Source of the DNA: Pseudomonadota bacterium
GTDB lineage: Bacteria; Pseudomonadota; Gammaproteobacteria; Xanthomonadales; Xanthomonadaceae
Reading direction: 5' to 3'
Length of the DNA: 17,086 nucleotides
NCBI GenBank assembly: GCA_023388955.1
Contig: JAEWFH010000114.1
Location: forward strand, 1-17,086
Part shown: positions 1 to 6,491 of the stretch, piece after piece
Layout of the letters: each line of letters opens with the position of its first letter
How positions within the stretch are numbered: the stretch's first letter is position 1
The notes under the pieces: generated by a model
Database searches by the model: none
Seen by the model: the letters and a program-made list of their open reading frames with translations, nothing else
What the model was told of the DNA's origin: nothing
Made by a program: the position numbers and the translations under genes

Positions 1-41
1 AGGTCAAGCCGGTGGCCGCGACCGTCCGCGGTGCCGGATAC

Positions 42-73
42 AAAAAAGGCGCGCCGTTGCCGACGCGCCTTTT
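42..73 (-). terminator. Rho-independent terminator of the chemoreceptor gene
   Basis: A perfect 10-bp inverted repeat (44-53 pairing with 64-73, arm AAAAGGCGCG) encloses a 10-base loop. On the minus strand the stem runs into six T's (47-42). It begins 22 bases after the chemoreceptor stop codon, so it should end that transcript. A shorter T run on the plus-strand side might give weak bidirectional activity. Bases 1-41 beyond it hold no gene I can support. Confidence 0.85.
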
Positions 74-95
74 CCGAACCGTTTTGCAGCCCGGC

Positions 96-2792
96 TCAGA
101 ACTCCTGCCAGTGCTGCTCGTTGCCGGTCACCGCAGCGGGGCGGGCGATGGGGCGGGCACCCGTTGCGTTGCCTGCGGTGGCGGGCGCCGCCGGGGTCGC
201 GGCCACGGGAGCACGCGGCTTCGTGGGCGGCACTGGCACGGGCACCGGCACCATCCCGGCTGCCTCGGCCTCGATCCGCTCCAAGTCGTCGTCCAGCGAG
301 CTGTCCAGGCGGAATGCGGCCACGGTCTCCACCAGCACCGAGGACTGCTGCTCCAGCGAGCGGGCGGCGGCGGAGGCCTGCTCCACCAGTGCGGCGTTCT
401 GCTGGGTACCTTCGTCCATGTGGGTGATGGCCTGGCTGACCTGCTCGATGCCGCTGCTCTGTTCGGCCGAGGCGGCGCTGATCTCGGCGATGATCTCGGC
501 CACCCGGTTCACGCTCGCCACGATCTCGTCCATGGTCTTGCCGGCGCGGTTGACCAGGGTGCTGCCGTCGTCGACCTTGGCGACCGAGTCGTCGATCAGG
601 ACCTTGATCTCCTTGGCGGCCGCCGCGGAACGCTGGGCAAGCGAGCGCACTTCCGAGGCGACCACGGCGAAGCCGCGGCCCTGCTCGCCGGCACGGGCGG
701 CTTCCACCGCGGCGTTGAGCGCCAGGATGTTGGTCTGGAAGGCGATGCCGTCGATCACCCCGATGATGTCGACGATCTTGCGCGACGCGGTGTTGATGCC
801 TTCCATGGTCTGGACGACCTGGCCGACGACCTCGCCACCCTGGGTAGCGACGCCGGCGGCGCCGATCGCCAGCTGGTTGGCCTGGCGGGCGTTGTCGGCG
901 TTGTGCTGCACGGTGGAGGTGAGCTCCTCCATCGAGGAGGCGGTTTCCTCCAGCGAGGCGGCCTGCTGCTCGGTGCGGCGCGAGAGGTCCTCGTTGCCCG
1001 AGGAGATCTCGCCGGCGGCGGCGCTGATCGAGTCGCTGCCCTTCCGGATGCGGCCGACGATCCCGGCCAGGCGCTCGACGGTGTGGTTGGCATCGCCGAC
1101 CAGGGCGCCGAAGCGGCCCGGCAGGGTGGCATCGGCCCGGCGGGTGAGATCGCCGTCGGCCATGGCCGCCAGCAGCTGCCCGACCTCGTCCAGGCCGCGG
1201 TCGGCACTGGCCATCAGCGCGTTGAGGTCCTCGATCATCTCGCGGTAGATGAACTCGAAGCGCTCGGCGTCGCCACGCTTGCTGAAGTCACCGGCCACGG
1301 CCGCCTCCACCAGCATGCGGATCTCGGCGGTGACCGCCTGGTTGCCGGCCTTGACCGCGTCCACCGCGGCGGTGACCTCGGCCTTGGTGCCGGGCAGGCG
1401 GGCGATGTCGCGCGAAAGGTCGCCGCGGGCGTAGGAGCCGACGATGTCGATGGTCTGGCGGGTCAGGTCGATGTGCGACTCGACCAGGGTGTTGATCTCG
1501 CCGGCCATGGCGCCGTACGCACCCGGGAACGCGGTGGTGTCCAGGCGTTCCTCGATGTCGCCGGCCTCATGGGCCTCGTAGACCTTGCGCTGGGCCGCGG
1601 CGAAGGAGCGCAGCGAGACCACCGCGCGCTGCAGGCCGCGGGCGATGTCGCGCAGCTCGTCCTGGCTGCCGGTGCGCACCTCGTCCGGGAACTCGCCGGA
1701 GGCGATCGCCTCCGCGGCGCCCTGGATGGTGTGCAGCGAGCGCCGGGTGCTGCGGGTGAAGCCCAGGAACAGGTAGCCGGCCACCAGCAGCACCAGCACC
1801 ACCACCAGCGCGGTCAGCCAGGCGGTGGTGCGCAGCGAGGACAGCTGCGCGGCGGCGGCGGCGTCCAGGGCGTTGATGCTGCCCAGCATCGCCGCGGTCA
1901 TCGCCAGATGGGTGGCGTGCTCGCGGGCGGCCAGGGTTTCCACCGGCAGCTCCGGGATGTCGGCGTCGAGGATGTGGGTGGTGATGGCCTGGTTCTGCTT
2001 GCCCATCGCCTCCAGCGCGGTGCGGATCGGCGTGCCGCCGGTACCGGCCAGGGCCGGCATGCGCTGCTCGGCGTTGGCCAGCTCCAGCTCGATGCGCCCG
2101 CGCAGGAACTCCTGCATGGTGCGCGAGATCGCAAGCCCGGTGCGGTCCTCCACCCAGATCGCGCCCTCGCCCAGCACCCGCAGCCCGACCACGCCCTGCT
2201 GGGCGGTGTACTCGGCCAGGGTCGGCAGCCAGTCGCTGGCGGCGCGGCCCATGTAAAGCACGGTGGGCTCCTGCGAATGCGAAAGGCCGGTGCGCTCTGC
2301 GACCAGGTTCATCAGGCCGTTGACCTGTGCGATCGCGTCATCGGATGCCGCGGTGCTGGAGTCGCTCGAGGCGCTCGCCCAGGCCTGGACAGCCGCGTCC
2401 ATCGCCTGCGCCAGGGTGGGGTCGTTGACCTGCGCGGCGGCCCAGCGGGAGGCCGATTCCAGGTGGCGGCGGGCATTGGCTGCATCGTTCGCCATCTCGG
2501 AGGCGACCGCGCTGCTGCCGGCCGCGACGCGGACCTGCTTCTGGCGGTGGGCCTGCATCGACAGCATCGACTGCTGCAGGTGCGACAGGCCCTGCACGGC
2601 GCTGCGCTGGCGCTCGACGGCGCGGATCTCGGCGTTCGAGCGCACCATCAGGATGCCTGCCAGCACACCGCAGGTGACCATGAAGGCGGCGCCGATCACC
2701 AGTGCCTTGTGGCCGAAGCGCAGGCCGGCCATGAGCCGGACCGCGGGAGCGAGCAGCCGGTCGGAAAGGGAGGTGGAGGGACGTGCGGACAT
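96..2792 (-). CDS. Methyl-accepting chemotaxis protein with tandem HAMP-like units and C-terminal tether pentapeptide
   Basis: Membrane chemoreceptor of 898 residues that would control CheA through CheW. A transmembrane helix lies at about 28-50 and a second at 324-345; between them is an all-helical, Ala-rich periplasmic domain of about 270 residues. HAMP follows at about 346-398, then further HAMP-like segments containing AGDIEERLD (410-418), YARGDLSRD (454-462), VAGDFSKRGD (499-508) and MADGDLTRR (544-552). The signalling domain has its conserved tip near 678-712 (FQTNILALNAAVEAARAGEQ). A Pro/Ala-rich tail (about 846-890) ends in HWQEF, matching the xWxxF CheR/CheB tether (NWETF in E. coli Tar/Tsr). 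I chose the ATG at 2792 because upstream in-frame codons encode no receptor-like sequence and would run through the candidate promoter; the ribosome site is weak (GAGG about 7 bases upstream). The ligand is unknown. It has its own terminator and a sigma-28-like promoter. Confidence 0.93.
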   Translation of the reverse strand: MSARPSTSLSDRLLAPAVRLMAGLRFGHKALVIGAAFMVTCGVLAGILMVRSNAEIRAVERQRSAVQGLSHLQQSMLSMQAHRQKQVRVAAGSSAVASEMANDAANARRHLESASRWAAAQVNDPTLAQAMDAAVQAWASASSDSSTAASDDAIAQVNGLMNLVAERTGLSHSQEPTVLYMGRAASDWLPTLAEYTAQQGVVGLRVLGEGAIWVEDRTGLAISRTMQEFLRGRIELELANAEQRMPALAGTGGTPIRTALEAMGKQNQAITTHILDADIPELPVETLAAREHATHLAMTAAMLGSINALDAAAAAQLSSLRTTAWLTALVVVLVLLVAGYLFLGFTRSTRRSLHTIQGAAEAIASGEFPDEVRTGSQDELRDIARGLQRAVVSLRSFAAAQRKVYEAHEAGDIEERLDTTAFPGAYGAMAGEINTLVESHIDLTRQTIDIVGSYARGDLSRDIARLPGTKAEVTAAVDAVKAGNQAVTAEIRMLVEAAVAGDFSKRGDAERFEFIYREMIEDLNALMASADRGLDEVGQLLAAMADGDLTRRADATLPGRFGALVGDANHTVERLAGIVGRIRKGSDSISAAAGEISSGNEDLSRRTEQQAASLEETASSMEELTSTVQHNADNARQANQLAIGAAGVATQGGEVVGQVVQTMEGINTASRKIVDIIGVIDGIAFQTNILALNAAVEAARAGEQGRGFAVVASEVRSLAQRSAAAAKEIKVLIDDSVAKVDDGSTLVNRAGKTMDEIVASVNRVAEIIAEISAASAEQSSGIEQVSQAITHMDEGTQQNAALVEQASAAARSLEQQSSVLVETVAAFRLDSSLDDDLERIEAEAAGMVPVPVPVPPTKPRAPVAATPAAPATAGNATGARPIARPAAVTGNEQHWQEF

Positions 2793-2823
2793 CGTGGCCT
2801 CGAATGGGGGTGGGTCTTCCGCG

Positions 2824-2850
2824 GCAACGGCAGGGGGGCGGCGATCTTTA
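2824..2850 (-). promoter_or_regulatory. Candidate sigma-28 (FliA) promoter for the chemoreceptor gene
   Basis: On the minus strand TAAAGATC (2850-2843) is followed after exactly 11 bases by GCCGTTGC (2831-2824). The enteric FliA consensus is TAAAGTTT-N11-GCCGATAA, so the -35 box matches in its first five bases and the -10 box in five of eight. The start of transcription would fall near 2817, leaving a leader of about 25 bases before the ATG at 2792. Chemoreceptor genes are classic FliA targets. The -35 region also lies in a small dyad (GCGAT at 2841-2845, ATCGC at 2851-2855). Confidence 0.6.
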
Positions 2851-2866
2851 ATCGCCCATGAACCCC

Positions 2867-2886
2867 GATGTGACCGCAATCACATC
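2867..2886. promoter_or_regulatory. Perfect CRP/Clp-type operator
   Basis: GATGTGA (2867-2873), a 6-base spacer, then TCACATC (2880-2886): a perfect 7-bp-arm dyad containing the full TGTGA-N6-TCACA core bound by CRP-family regulators. In Xanthomonadaceae this consensus is used by Clp, whose DNA binding is inhibited by c-di-GMP (established for Xanthomonas). The centre at 2876.5 is about 60 bases upstream of the predicted chemoreceptor start and about 57 upstream of the predicted TonB-like gene start, near a class I activator position for both. Activation versus repression cannot be read from sequence. Confidence 0.75.
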
Positions 2887-2900
2887 TTGGCGGCAGCGAC

Positions 2901-2927
2901 TAAAGAACCCGCGTCCGGGGCCGATCG
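2901..2927 (+). promoter_or_regulatory. Candidate sigma-28 (FliA) promoter for the TonB-like gene
   Basis: TAAAGAAC (2901-2908), exactly 11 bases, then GCCGATCG (2920-2927). The -10 box matches six of eight FliA consensus positions and the -35 box its first five. The start of transcription would be near 2934, giving a leader of about 72 bases before the ATG at 3006. It mirrors the chemoreceptor promoter on the other side of the CRP/Clp palindrome. Confidence 0.6.
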
Positions 2928-3005
2928 GAGGGACAGGAGGCGCACCCCCCGCGCCCCCGGCACTTCCCGGCACACACCGGCCGAAAACCCCAGGAGCTCC
3001 TCCCC

Positions 3006-3311
3006 ATGTCCCGATCCCGCATCCTCGTTCCCGCCCTGCTGGCCCTGGCGATCGCCTTCCCGGCCCACGCCAGCCTGAGCCCCACCAAGCGTGTCGAGCC
3101 GCAGTACCCCGCCGATGCCGCCCGCAATGGCACCGAGGGCTTCGTCGAGGTGGAATTCACCGTCTCCGCCGACGGCAAGGTCGACACCGTCTCCGTCGTC
3201 AACGCCCGTCCCTCCCGCGTGTTCGAGTCGGCCGCGGTGCGCGCCGTCAAGCAGTGGGAGTTCGCCCCGGGCGGCGGCCGCGGCAAGGTGCGGCTGGATT
3301 TCACGCTGTAG
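3006..3311 (+). CDS. Small secreted protein consisting of a TonB C-terminal domain
   Basis: A 101-residue protein. Residues 1-22 form a signal peptide (basic MSRSR start, hydrophobic core, AHA before the likely cleavage at 22/23). The rest is a single TonB C-terminal-type domain: VEPQYPADAARNGTEG (30-45), VEVEFTVSADGKV (47-59) and AVKQWEFAP (80-88) match the usual YP..A...G.EG.V.V.F.V..DG pattern. It lacks the N-terminal ExbB/D-contacting anchor and long Pro-rich spacer of true TonB, so it would be a soluble periplasmic domain and cannot by itself be a conventional energy transducer. AGGAG at 2992-2996, 9 bases before the ATG, is a good ribosome site. It is the only plus-strand gene here, divergent from the chemoreceptor and convergent with cheW. 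Such stand-alone proteins are usually annotated TonB family; their role is unknown to me. Confidence 0.85.
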   Translation: MSRSRILVPALLALAIAFPAHASLSPTKRVEPQYPADAARNGTEGFVEVEFTVSADGKVDTVSVVNARPSRVFESAAVRAVKQWEFAPGGGRGKVRLDFTL

Positions 3312-3331
3312 GATCGGCTGCGTTGCGACGC

Positions 3332-3359
3332 AAAACGCGCCCTCCGGGGCGCGTTTTTT
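3332..3359 (+). terminator. Rho-independent terminator of the TonB-like gene
   Basis: An 11-bp stem (3332-3342 with 3347-3357, arm starting AAAACGCGCC) closes a TCCG tetraloop and runs into six T's (3354-3359). It begins 20 bases after the TAG stop. On the other strand it is followed by four T's, so it could also stop read-through from cheW. Confidence 0.88.
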
Positions 3360-3410
3360 GTTTCGGGTTTGCGGCCATCCGCTTGGGCGTTGGCTGTATG
3401 GCGGGGATGA

Positions 3411-3517
3411 GGAACGAGTGGAGACGAGGAGTGAGTGAAGAGGAGTGAGGAGTGAGTAGAAGCGGCGACCCCTTTGCTCTTGCCCTTACTCGTTCTTCGT
3501 TCCTCTCCACTCGTTCC
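3411..3517. repeat. Intergenic inverted repeat with internal GGAGTGAG direct repeats
   Basis: A perfect 14-bp inverted repeat (GGAACGAGTGGAGA at 3411-3424, its complement at 3504-3517) brackets a purine-rich stretch with GGAGTGAG at 3428-3435, 3442-3449 and 3449-3456. The right arm has matching pyrimidine-rich ACTCGTT motifs. No coding potential is seen. It resembles the degenerate gagtgag/actcgtt repeats scattered between genes in some Xanthomonadaceae; that is from memory, not a search. Confidence 0.6.
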
Positions 3518-3531
3518 TGGCTCCAGGTCCA

Positions 3532-3604
3532 TGGATCCCCGCGTTCGCGGGGATGACGGGACTCAGTGGATCCCCGCGTTGTTCGCGGGGATGACGGGAC
3601 TCAG
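3532..3604. repeat. Two tandem REP-like hairpin repeats ending at the cheW stop codon
   Basis: Two near-identical units, 3532-3566 (35 bases) and 3567-3604 (38 bases), each begin TGGATCCCCGCG and end GATGACGGGACTCAG; the second has three extra bases (GTT) in its loop. Each folds into a CCCCGCG/CGCGGGG hairpin (stems 3535-3543/3546-3554 and 3570-3578/3584-3592). Bases 3601-3603 of the second unit are the cheW TGA stop. Similar palindromes, often mis-annotated as small DPRVRGDDG-type peptides, are common in Proteobacteria. The hairpins could stabilise or end the cheW transcript but have no T run. Confidence 0.75.
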
Positions 3605-4122
3605 GCAGCGGCTGCGACGGCTTCCGCCACCAGCCCCATCTCCGAGCTGGTCATCAGCCGCTCGATGTCGAGCAGGATCAGCATGCGCTCGTCCAGCGTG
3701 CCGATGCCGGTCAGGAACTGGCGGTCGATGGTGGCGCCGATCTCGGGGACCGCGCGCATCTGCTCGGCGCTCAGGCGGACCACGTCGGACACGCTGTCCA
3801 CGACCATGCCGACCACGCGCTCGCCGACGTTGAGGACGATCATCACCGTGACCTCCGTGTACTCGGCCTTGGCCAAGCGGAACTTCAGGCGCATGTCGAC
3901 CACCGGCACGATGGTGCCGCGCAGGTTGATCACGCCCTTGATGTAGTCGGGGGCGTCGGGCAGGCGGGTGACCGAGTCGTAGCCGCGGATCTCCTGCACC
4001 TTGAGGATGTCCACGCCGTACTCCTCCTCGCCCAGGGCGAAGGTCAGGAACTCGGCGCTGCCGGCCAGGGTGGCCTCGGTACCGGTCAGGGCGGGGGTGG
4101 TGTCGTGGGCGGGGGTGTTCAT
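3601..4122 (-). CDS. cheW: Chemotaxis adaptor CheW
   Basis: Cytoplasmic coupling protein of 173 residues linking chemoreceptors to a CheA kinase. After a short polar N-terminus (1-22) the single CheW domain runs from about 23 to 160: FLTFALGEEEYGVDILKVQEI (25-45), the hallmark VINLRGTIVPVVDMR (64-78) and a C-terminal LLDIERL (150-156). The length is typical with a short added C-terminal Ala-rich tail (SSEMGLVAEAVAAAA). It lies 24 bases after cheA2, so it probably ends the STAS-receiver-CheA2-CheW operon and serves that kinase, though sharing with CheA1 is possible. The stop codon lies inside an intergenic repeat, so the last residues may have been altered by repeat insertion. Confidence 0.95.
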   Translation of the reverse strand: MNTPAHDTTPALTGTEATLAGSAEFLTFALGEEEYGVDILKVQEIRGYDSVTRLPDAPDYIKGVINLRGTIVPVVDMRLKFRLAKAEYTEVTVMIVLNVGERVVGMVVDSVSDVVRLSAEQMRAVPEIGATIDRQFLTGIGTLDERMLILLDIERLMTSSEMGLVAEAVAAAA

Positions 4123-4146
4123 GGTTGCTCTCGGAGGCAGGTGGGG

Positions 4147-6114
4147 TCAGGCCGCGGCCGCGGGCACCGGGACGGTGCTGCCGAGGCTGCCGGCGTCGAC
4201 GATCAGCGCGACCCGGCCATCGCCGAGGATGGTCGCGCCGGAGATGCCGGGGATGCGGCGGTAATTGGATTCCAGGTTCTTCACCACGACCTGCTGCTGG
4301 CCGAGCAGGTCGTCGACCTCGAGCGCCAGGCGGCGCCCGTCGGCCTCGACCACCACGGCGATCGGCGTGCCGGTGGTGTTGGCGGCCGATGGCAGGCGGA
4401 ACTGCTCGCGCAGGTTGACCAGCGGCACGTAGTCCTCGCGCATGCGCAGCACGCGGGTCTCGCCGGCAATGGTGCGCACCTGGGCAGGTTCGGGCTGCAG
4501 CGACTCGATGACCATGTTGAGCGGGACGATGAAGACTTCCTCCCCCACCGCCACGCTCATGCCGTCCAGGATTGCCAGGGTCAGCGGCAGGCGCACCACC
4601 ACGGTGGTGCCGGTGCCCTTGGCGCTGCGCACCTCGACCTGGCCACCCAGGGCCAGGATGTTGCTCTTGACCACGTCCATGCCCACGCCGCGGCCGGACA
4701 CGTCGGTCAGCGCGTCGGCAGTGGAGAAGCCGGGGTGGAACACCAGGTCCCAGACCTGCGCGTCGCTGGGATTGTCGGGTACCTGCAGGCCGCGCTCGGC
4801 GGCCTTGGCGAGGATCCGCTCGCGGTCCATGCCGCGGCCGTCATCGCCGACCTCGATCACGATGTGTCCGCCCTGGTGGGCGGCGCTGAGGGTGACCGTG
4901 CCGGTCTCGTCCTTGCCCGCCGCGCGGCGCTCGGCCGGGCTCTCCAGGCCGTGGTCGATGGAGTTGCGGACCAGGTGCACCAGCGGGTCGACGATCTTCT
5001 CGATCACGCCCTTGTCCAGCTCGGTGGCTTCGCCGCTGGTGCGCAGGCGCACCTTCTTGTCCAGGCGCGCGGCCAGGTCGCGCACCATCCGCGGGAAGCG
5101 GCTGAAGGCGAACTCGACTGGCAGCATGCGCACGCTCATCACCGCTTCCTGCAGGTCGCGGGTGTTGCGCTCCAGCTGCGCCAGGCCGGACAGCAGCGAC
5201 TCGTGCGCCACCGGATCCAGGTTTTCGGAACGCTGGGTCAGCATCGCCTGGGTGATCACCAGCTCGCCGACCAGGTTGATCAGCGCATCGACCTTGGCGA
5301 CGGCGACGCGGATCGAGCTGTCGGCTTCGGCGTGGCGGGTGGCGTCGTTGCCGGCAGCGGGAGTGGCCGCAGCGGCGGGAACGTCGGGAGAGGCGGCGGC
5401 GGGTGCGGGCGCGTGGATGGCCTCCACCTCCAGCCGGCACTGGTCCTCGACCCAGGCGAAGGCATCGTCGATCGCCGCGCGCGGGACCGAGCCGGGCAGC
5501 ATCAGGTCCCAGGCCAGGTGCGCCTCGAACGGATCGAGCTGGCTGAAGGGCGGCAGCCGCTCGTCGTTGCAGGACACTTCCAGTTCGCCGTGCTCGGCCA
5601 GGTCGCGGAAGATCCGGAGCGGATCGTTGCCGCTCATGAACAGGGAGGACTCCGGTGCGAACGCAATCTTCCACTTGTCCGGCGCGCCGCTTTTCGCCGG
5701 CGCCGACGCCTCGCCAGCCGCCAGGACGGCCTGGCCGTCGAGCAGGGATTGCAGGCTCGCCTGCACGTGCGACAGGGCGGCTGCGTCGACCTCGCCCCCG
5801 TGCTCGGCGACCTGCAGCAGGCCACCCAGCACATCGACCGCTTCCAGCAGCGCGTCCACCGAAGGGCCATCGAGCTGGCGGGTGCCCGCGCGGGCCTCCT
5901 CCAGCAGCGTCTCCAGCAGGTGGGTCAGGTCACTGACCGCGCGGAAACCGAAGGTCGCCGCGCCGCCCTTGATGGAATGGGCCGCGCGGAAGACCACGTT
6001 GATGGTCTCCAGGTCGGGTTCCGCCGATTCCAGGCGCAGCAGGCCCGCCTCCATGGCCTGCAGGCCTTCCCGGCTTTCCTCGAAGAACGCGGCATGGAAG
6101 CGGCTGATGTCCAT
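4147..6114 (-). CDS. cheA: Second chemotaxis histidine kinase CheA (with folded P2-like domain)
   Basis: Cytoplasmic kinase of 655 residues. P1/Hpt at about 1-110 has phospho-accepting His46 in AAHSIKGGA. A P2-like receiver-docking domain lies at about 147-233 (WKIAFAPESSLFMSGNDPL). After an Ala/Pro linker come the P3 dimerisation helices (about 268-330) and the P4 ATPase: N box HLVRNSIDHG (380-389), G1 DDGRGMD (424-430), HPGFST (460-465) and G2 GRGVGMD (474-480). P5, the CheW-like domain, is about 512-655. All catalytic motifs look intact. AGGA 8 bases before the ATG overlaps the receiver gene stop. It differs from CheA1, which has no such P2 domain, and likely phosphorylates the receiver encoded just upstream. 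Confidence 0.96.
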   Translation of the reverse strand: MDISRFHAAFFEESREGLQAMEAGLLRLESAEPDLETINVVFRAAHSIKGGAATFGFRAVSDLTHLLETLLEEARAGTRQLDGPSVDALLEAVDVLGGLLQVAEHGGEVDAAALSHVQASLQSLLDGQAVLAAGEASAPAKSGAPDKWKIAFAPESSLFMSGNDPLRIFRDLAEHGELEVSCNDERLPPFSQLDPFEAHLAWDLMLPGSVPRAAIDDAFAWVEDQCRLEVEAIHAPAPAAASPDVPAAAATPAAGNDATRHAEADSSIRVAVAKVDALINLVGELVITQAMLTQRSENLDPVAHESLLSGLAQLERNTRDLQEAVMSVRMLPVEFAFSRFPRMVRDLAARLDKKVRLRTSGEATELDKGVIEKIVDPLVHLVRNSIDHGLESPAERRAAGKDETGTVTLSAAHQGGHIVIEVGDDGRGMDRERILAKAAERGLQVPDNPSDAQVWDLVFHPGFSTADALTDVSGRGVGMDVVKSNILALGGQVEVRSAKGTGTTVVVRLPLTLAILDGMSVAVGEEVFIVPLNMVIESLQPEPAQVRTIAGETRVLRMREDYVPLVNLREQFRLPSAANTTGTPIAVVVEADGRRLALEVDDLLGQQQVVVKNLESNYRRIPGISGATILGDGRVALIVDAGSLGSTVPVPAAAA

Positions 6115-6125
6115 TTATCGGGTCC

Positions 6126-6491
6126 TCAGCCCAGCACCTTGCCCACGGTGGCGACCAGCTGGGCCGGCTCGAACGGCTTGACCAGCCAGCCGGTGGCACC
6201 GGCGGCACGGCCTTCCTGCTTCTTGTCGGTGCCCGACTCGGTGGTCAGCATCAGTAGCGGGGTGAACTTGTAGTCCGGCAGCTGGCGCAGCTGGCGGATC
6301 AGCTCGATGCCATCCATGCGCGGCATGTTGACGTCGGTGACCACGGCGTCGAATTTCTGCCCGCGGGCCTTGTCCAGCGCCGCCTGGCCGTCCTCGGCCT
6401 CGTGCACGGCATAGCCGGCGGAGGACAGGGCGAAGGCGACCATCTGCCGCATGGAGGTGGAATCGTCGACGATCAACAGCTGTGCGCTCAC
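6126..6491 (-). CDS. Stand-alone response-regulator receiver (CheY-like)
   Basis: Single receiver domain of 121 residues with no output domain. Acidic pair Asp9/Asp10, phospho-acceptor Asp53 (VVTDVNMPRMDG), Thr83/84 and Lys105 (WLVKPF) are all present, so it should be phosphorylatable. The switch aromatic three residues before the Lys is Trp102 rather than the Tyr of E. coli CheY. The start is GTG, overlapping the STAS gene stop by 4 bases (GTGA), and cheA2 starts 11 bases downstream, which makes CheA2 the likely phosphodonor. It may act on the motor, act as a phosphate sink or signal elsewhere; the sequence does not decide. Confidence 0.93.
   Translation of the reverse strand: MSAQLLIVDDSTSMRQMVAFALSSAGYAVHEAEDGQAALDKARGQKFDAVVTDVNMPRMDGIELIRQLRQLPDYKFTPLLMLTTESGTDKKQEGRAAGATGWLVKPFEPAQLVATVGKVLG

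Noticed and set aside
3..47. VKPVAATVRGAGYKK reading frame resembling the end of an OmpR-type winged-helix regulator
   Set aside because: Only about 15 residues, no stop codon near the expected end, and the frame runs through the terminator into antisense sequence. Too short to support a gene.
12..2861. Very long plus-strand open frame antisense to the chemoreceptor gene (also 4105-6273, 9257-12070, 13989-16142)
   Set aside because: GC-rich codon bias removes stop codons on the opposite strand. The translations are Gly/Arg/His/Ala-rich with no domain signature, while the minus-strand genes have intact family motifs throughout.
3411..3517. CRISPR-like array from the repeated GGAGTGAG motifs
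   Set aside because: Units are only 8 bases, irregularly spaced, with no distinct spacers and no cas genes.
3531..3580. Small plus-strand peptide frames reading DPRVRGDDG through the repeats
   Set aside because: These are translations of a palindromic intergenic repeat, a known annotation artefact, with no ribosome site.
6115..6141. CCCGATAA with CAAGGTGC 11 bases upstream, just before cheA2
   Set aside because: The -10 box abuts the ATG, so transcription would start inside the gene, and the -35 match is only four of eight. The bases are explained by the receiver gene end and the cheA2 ribosome site.
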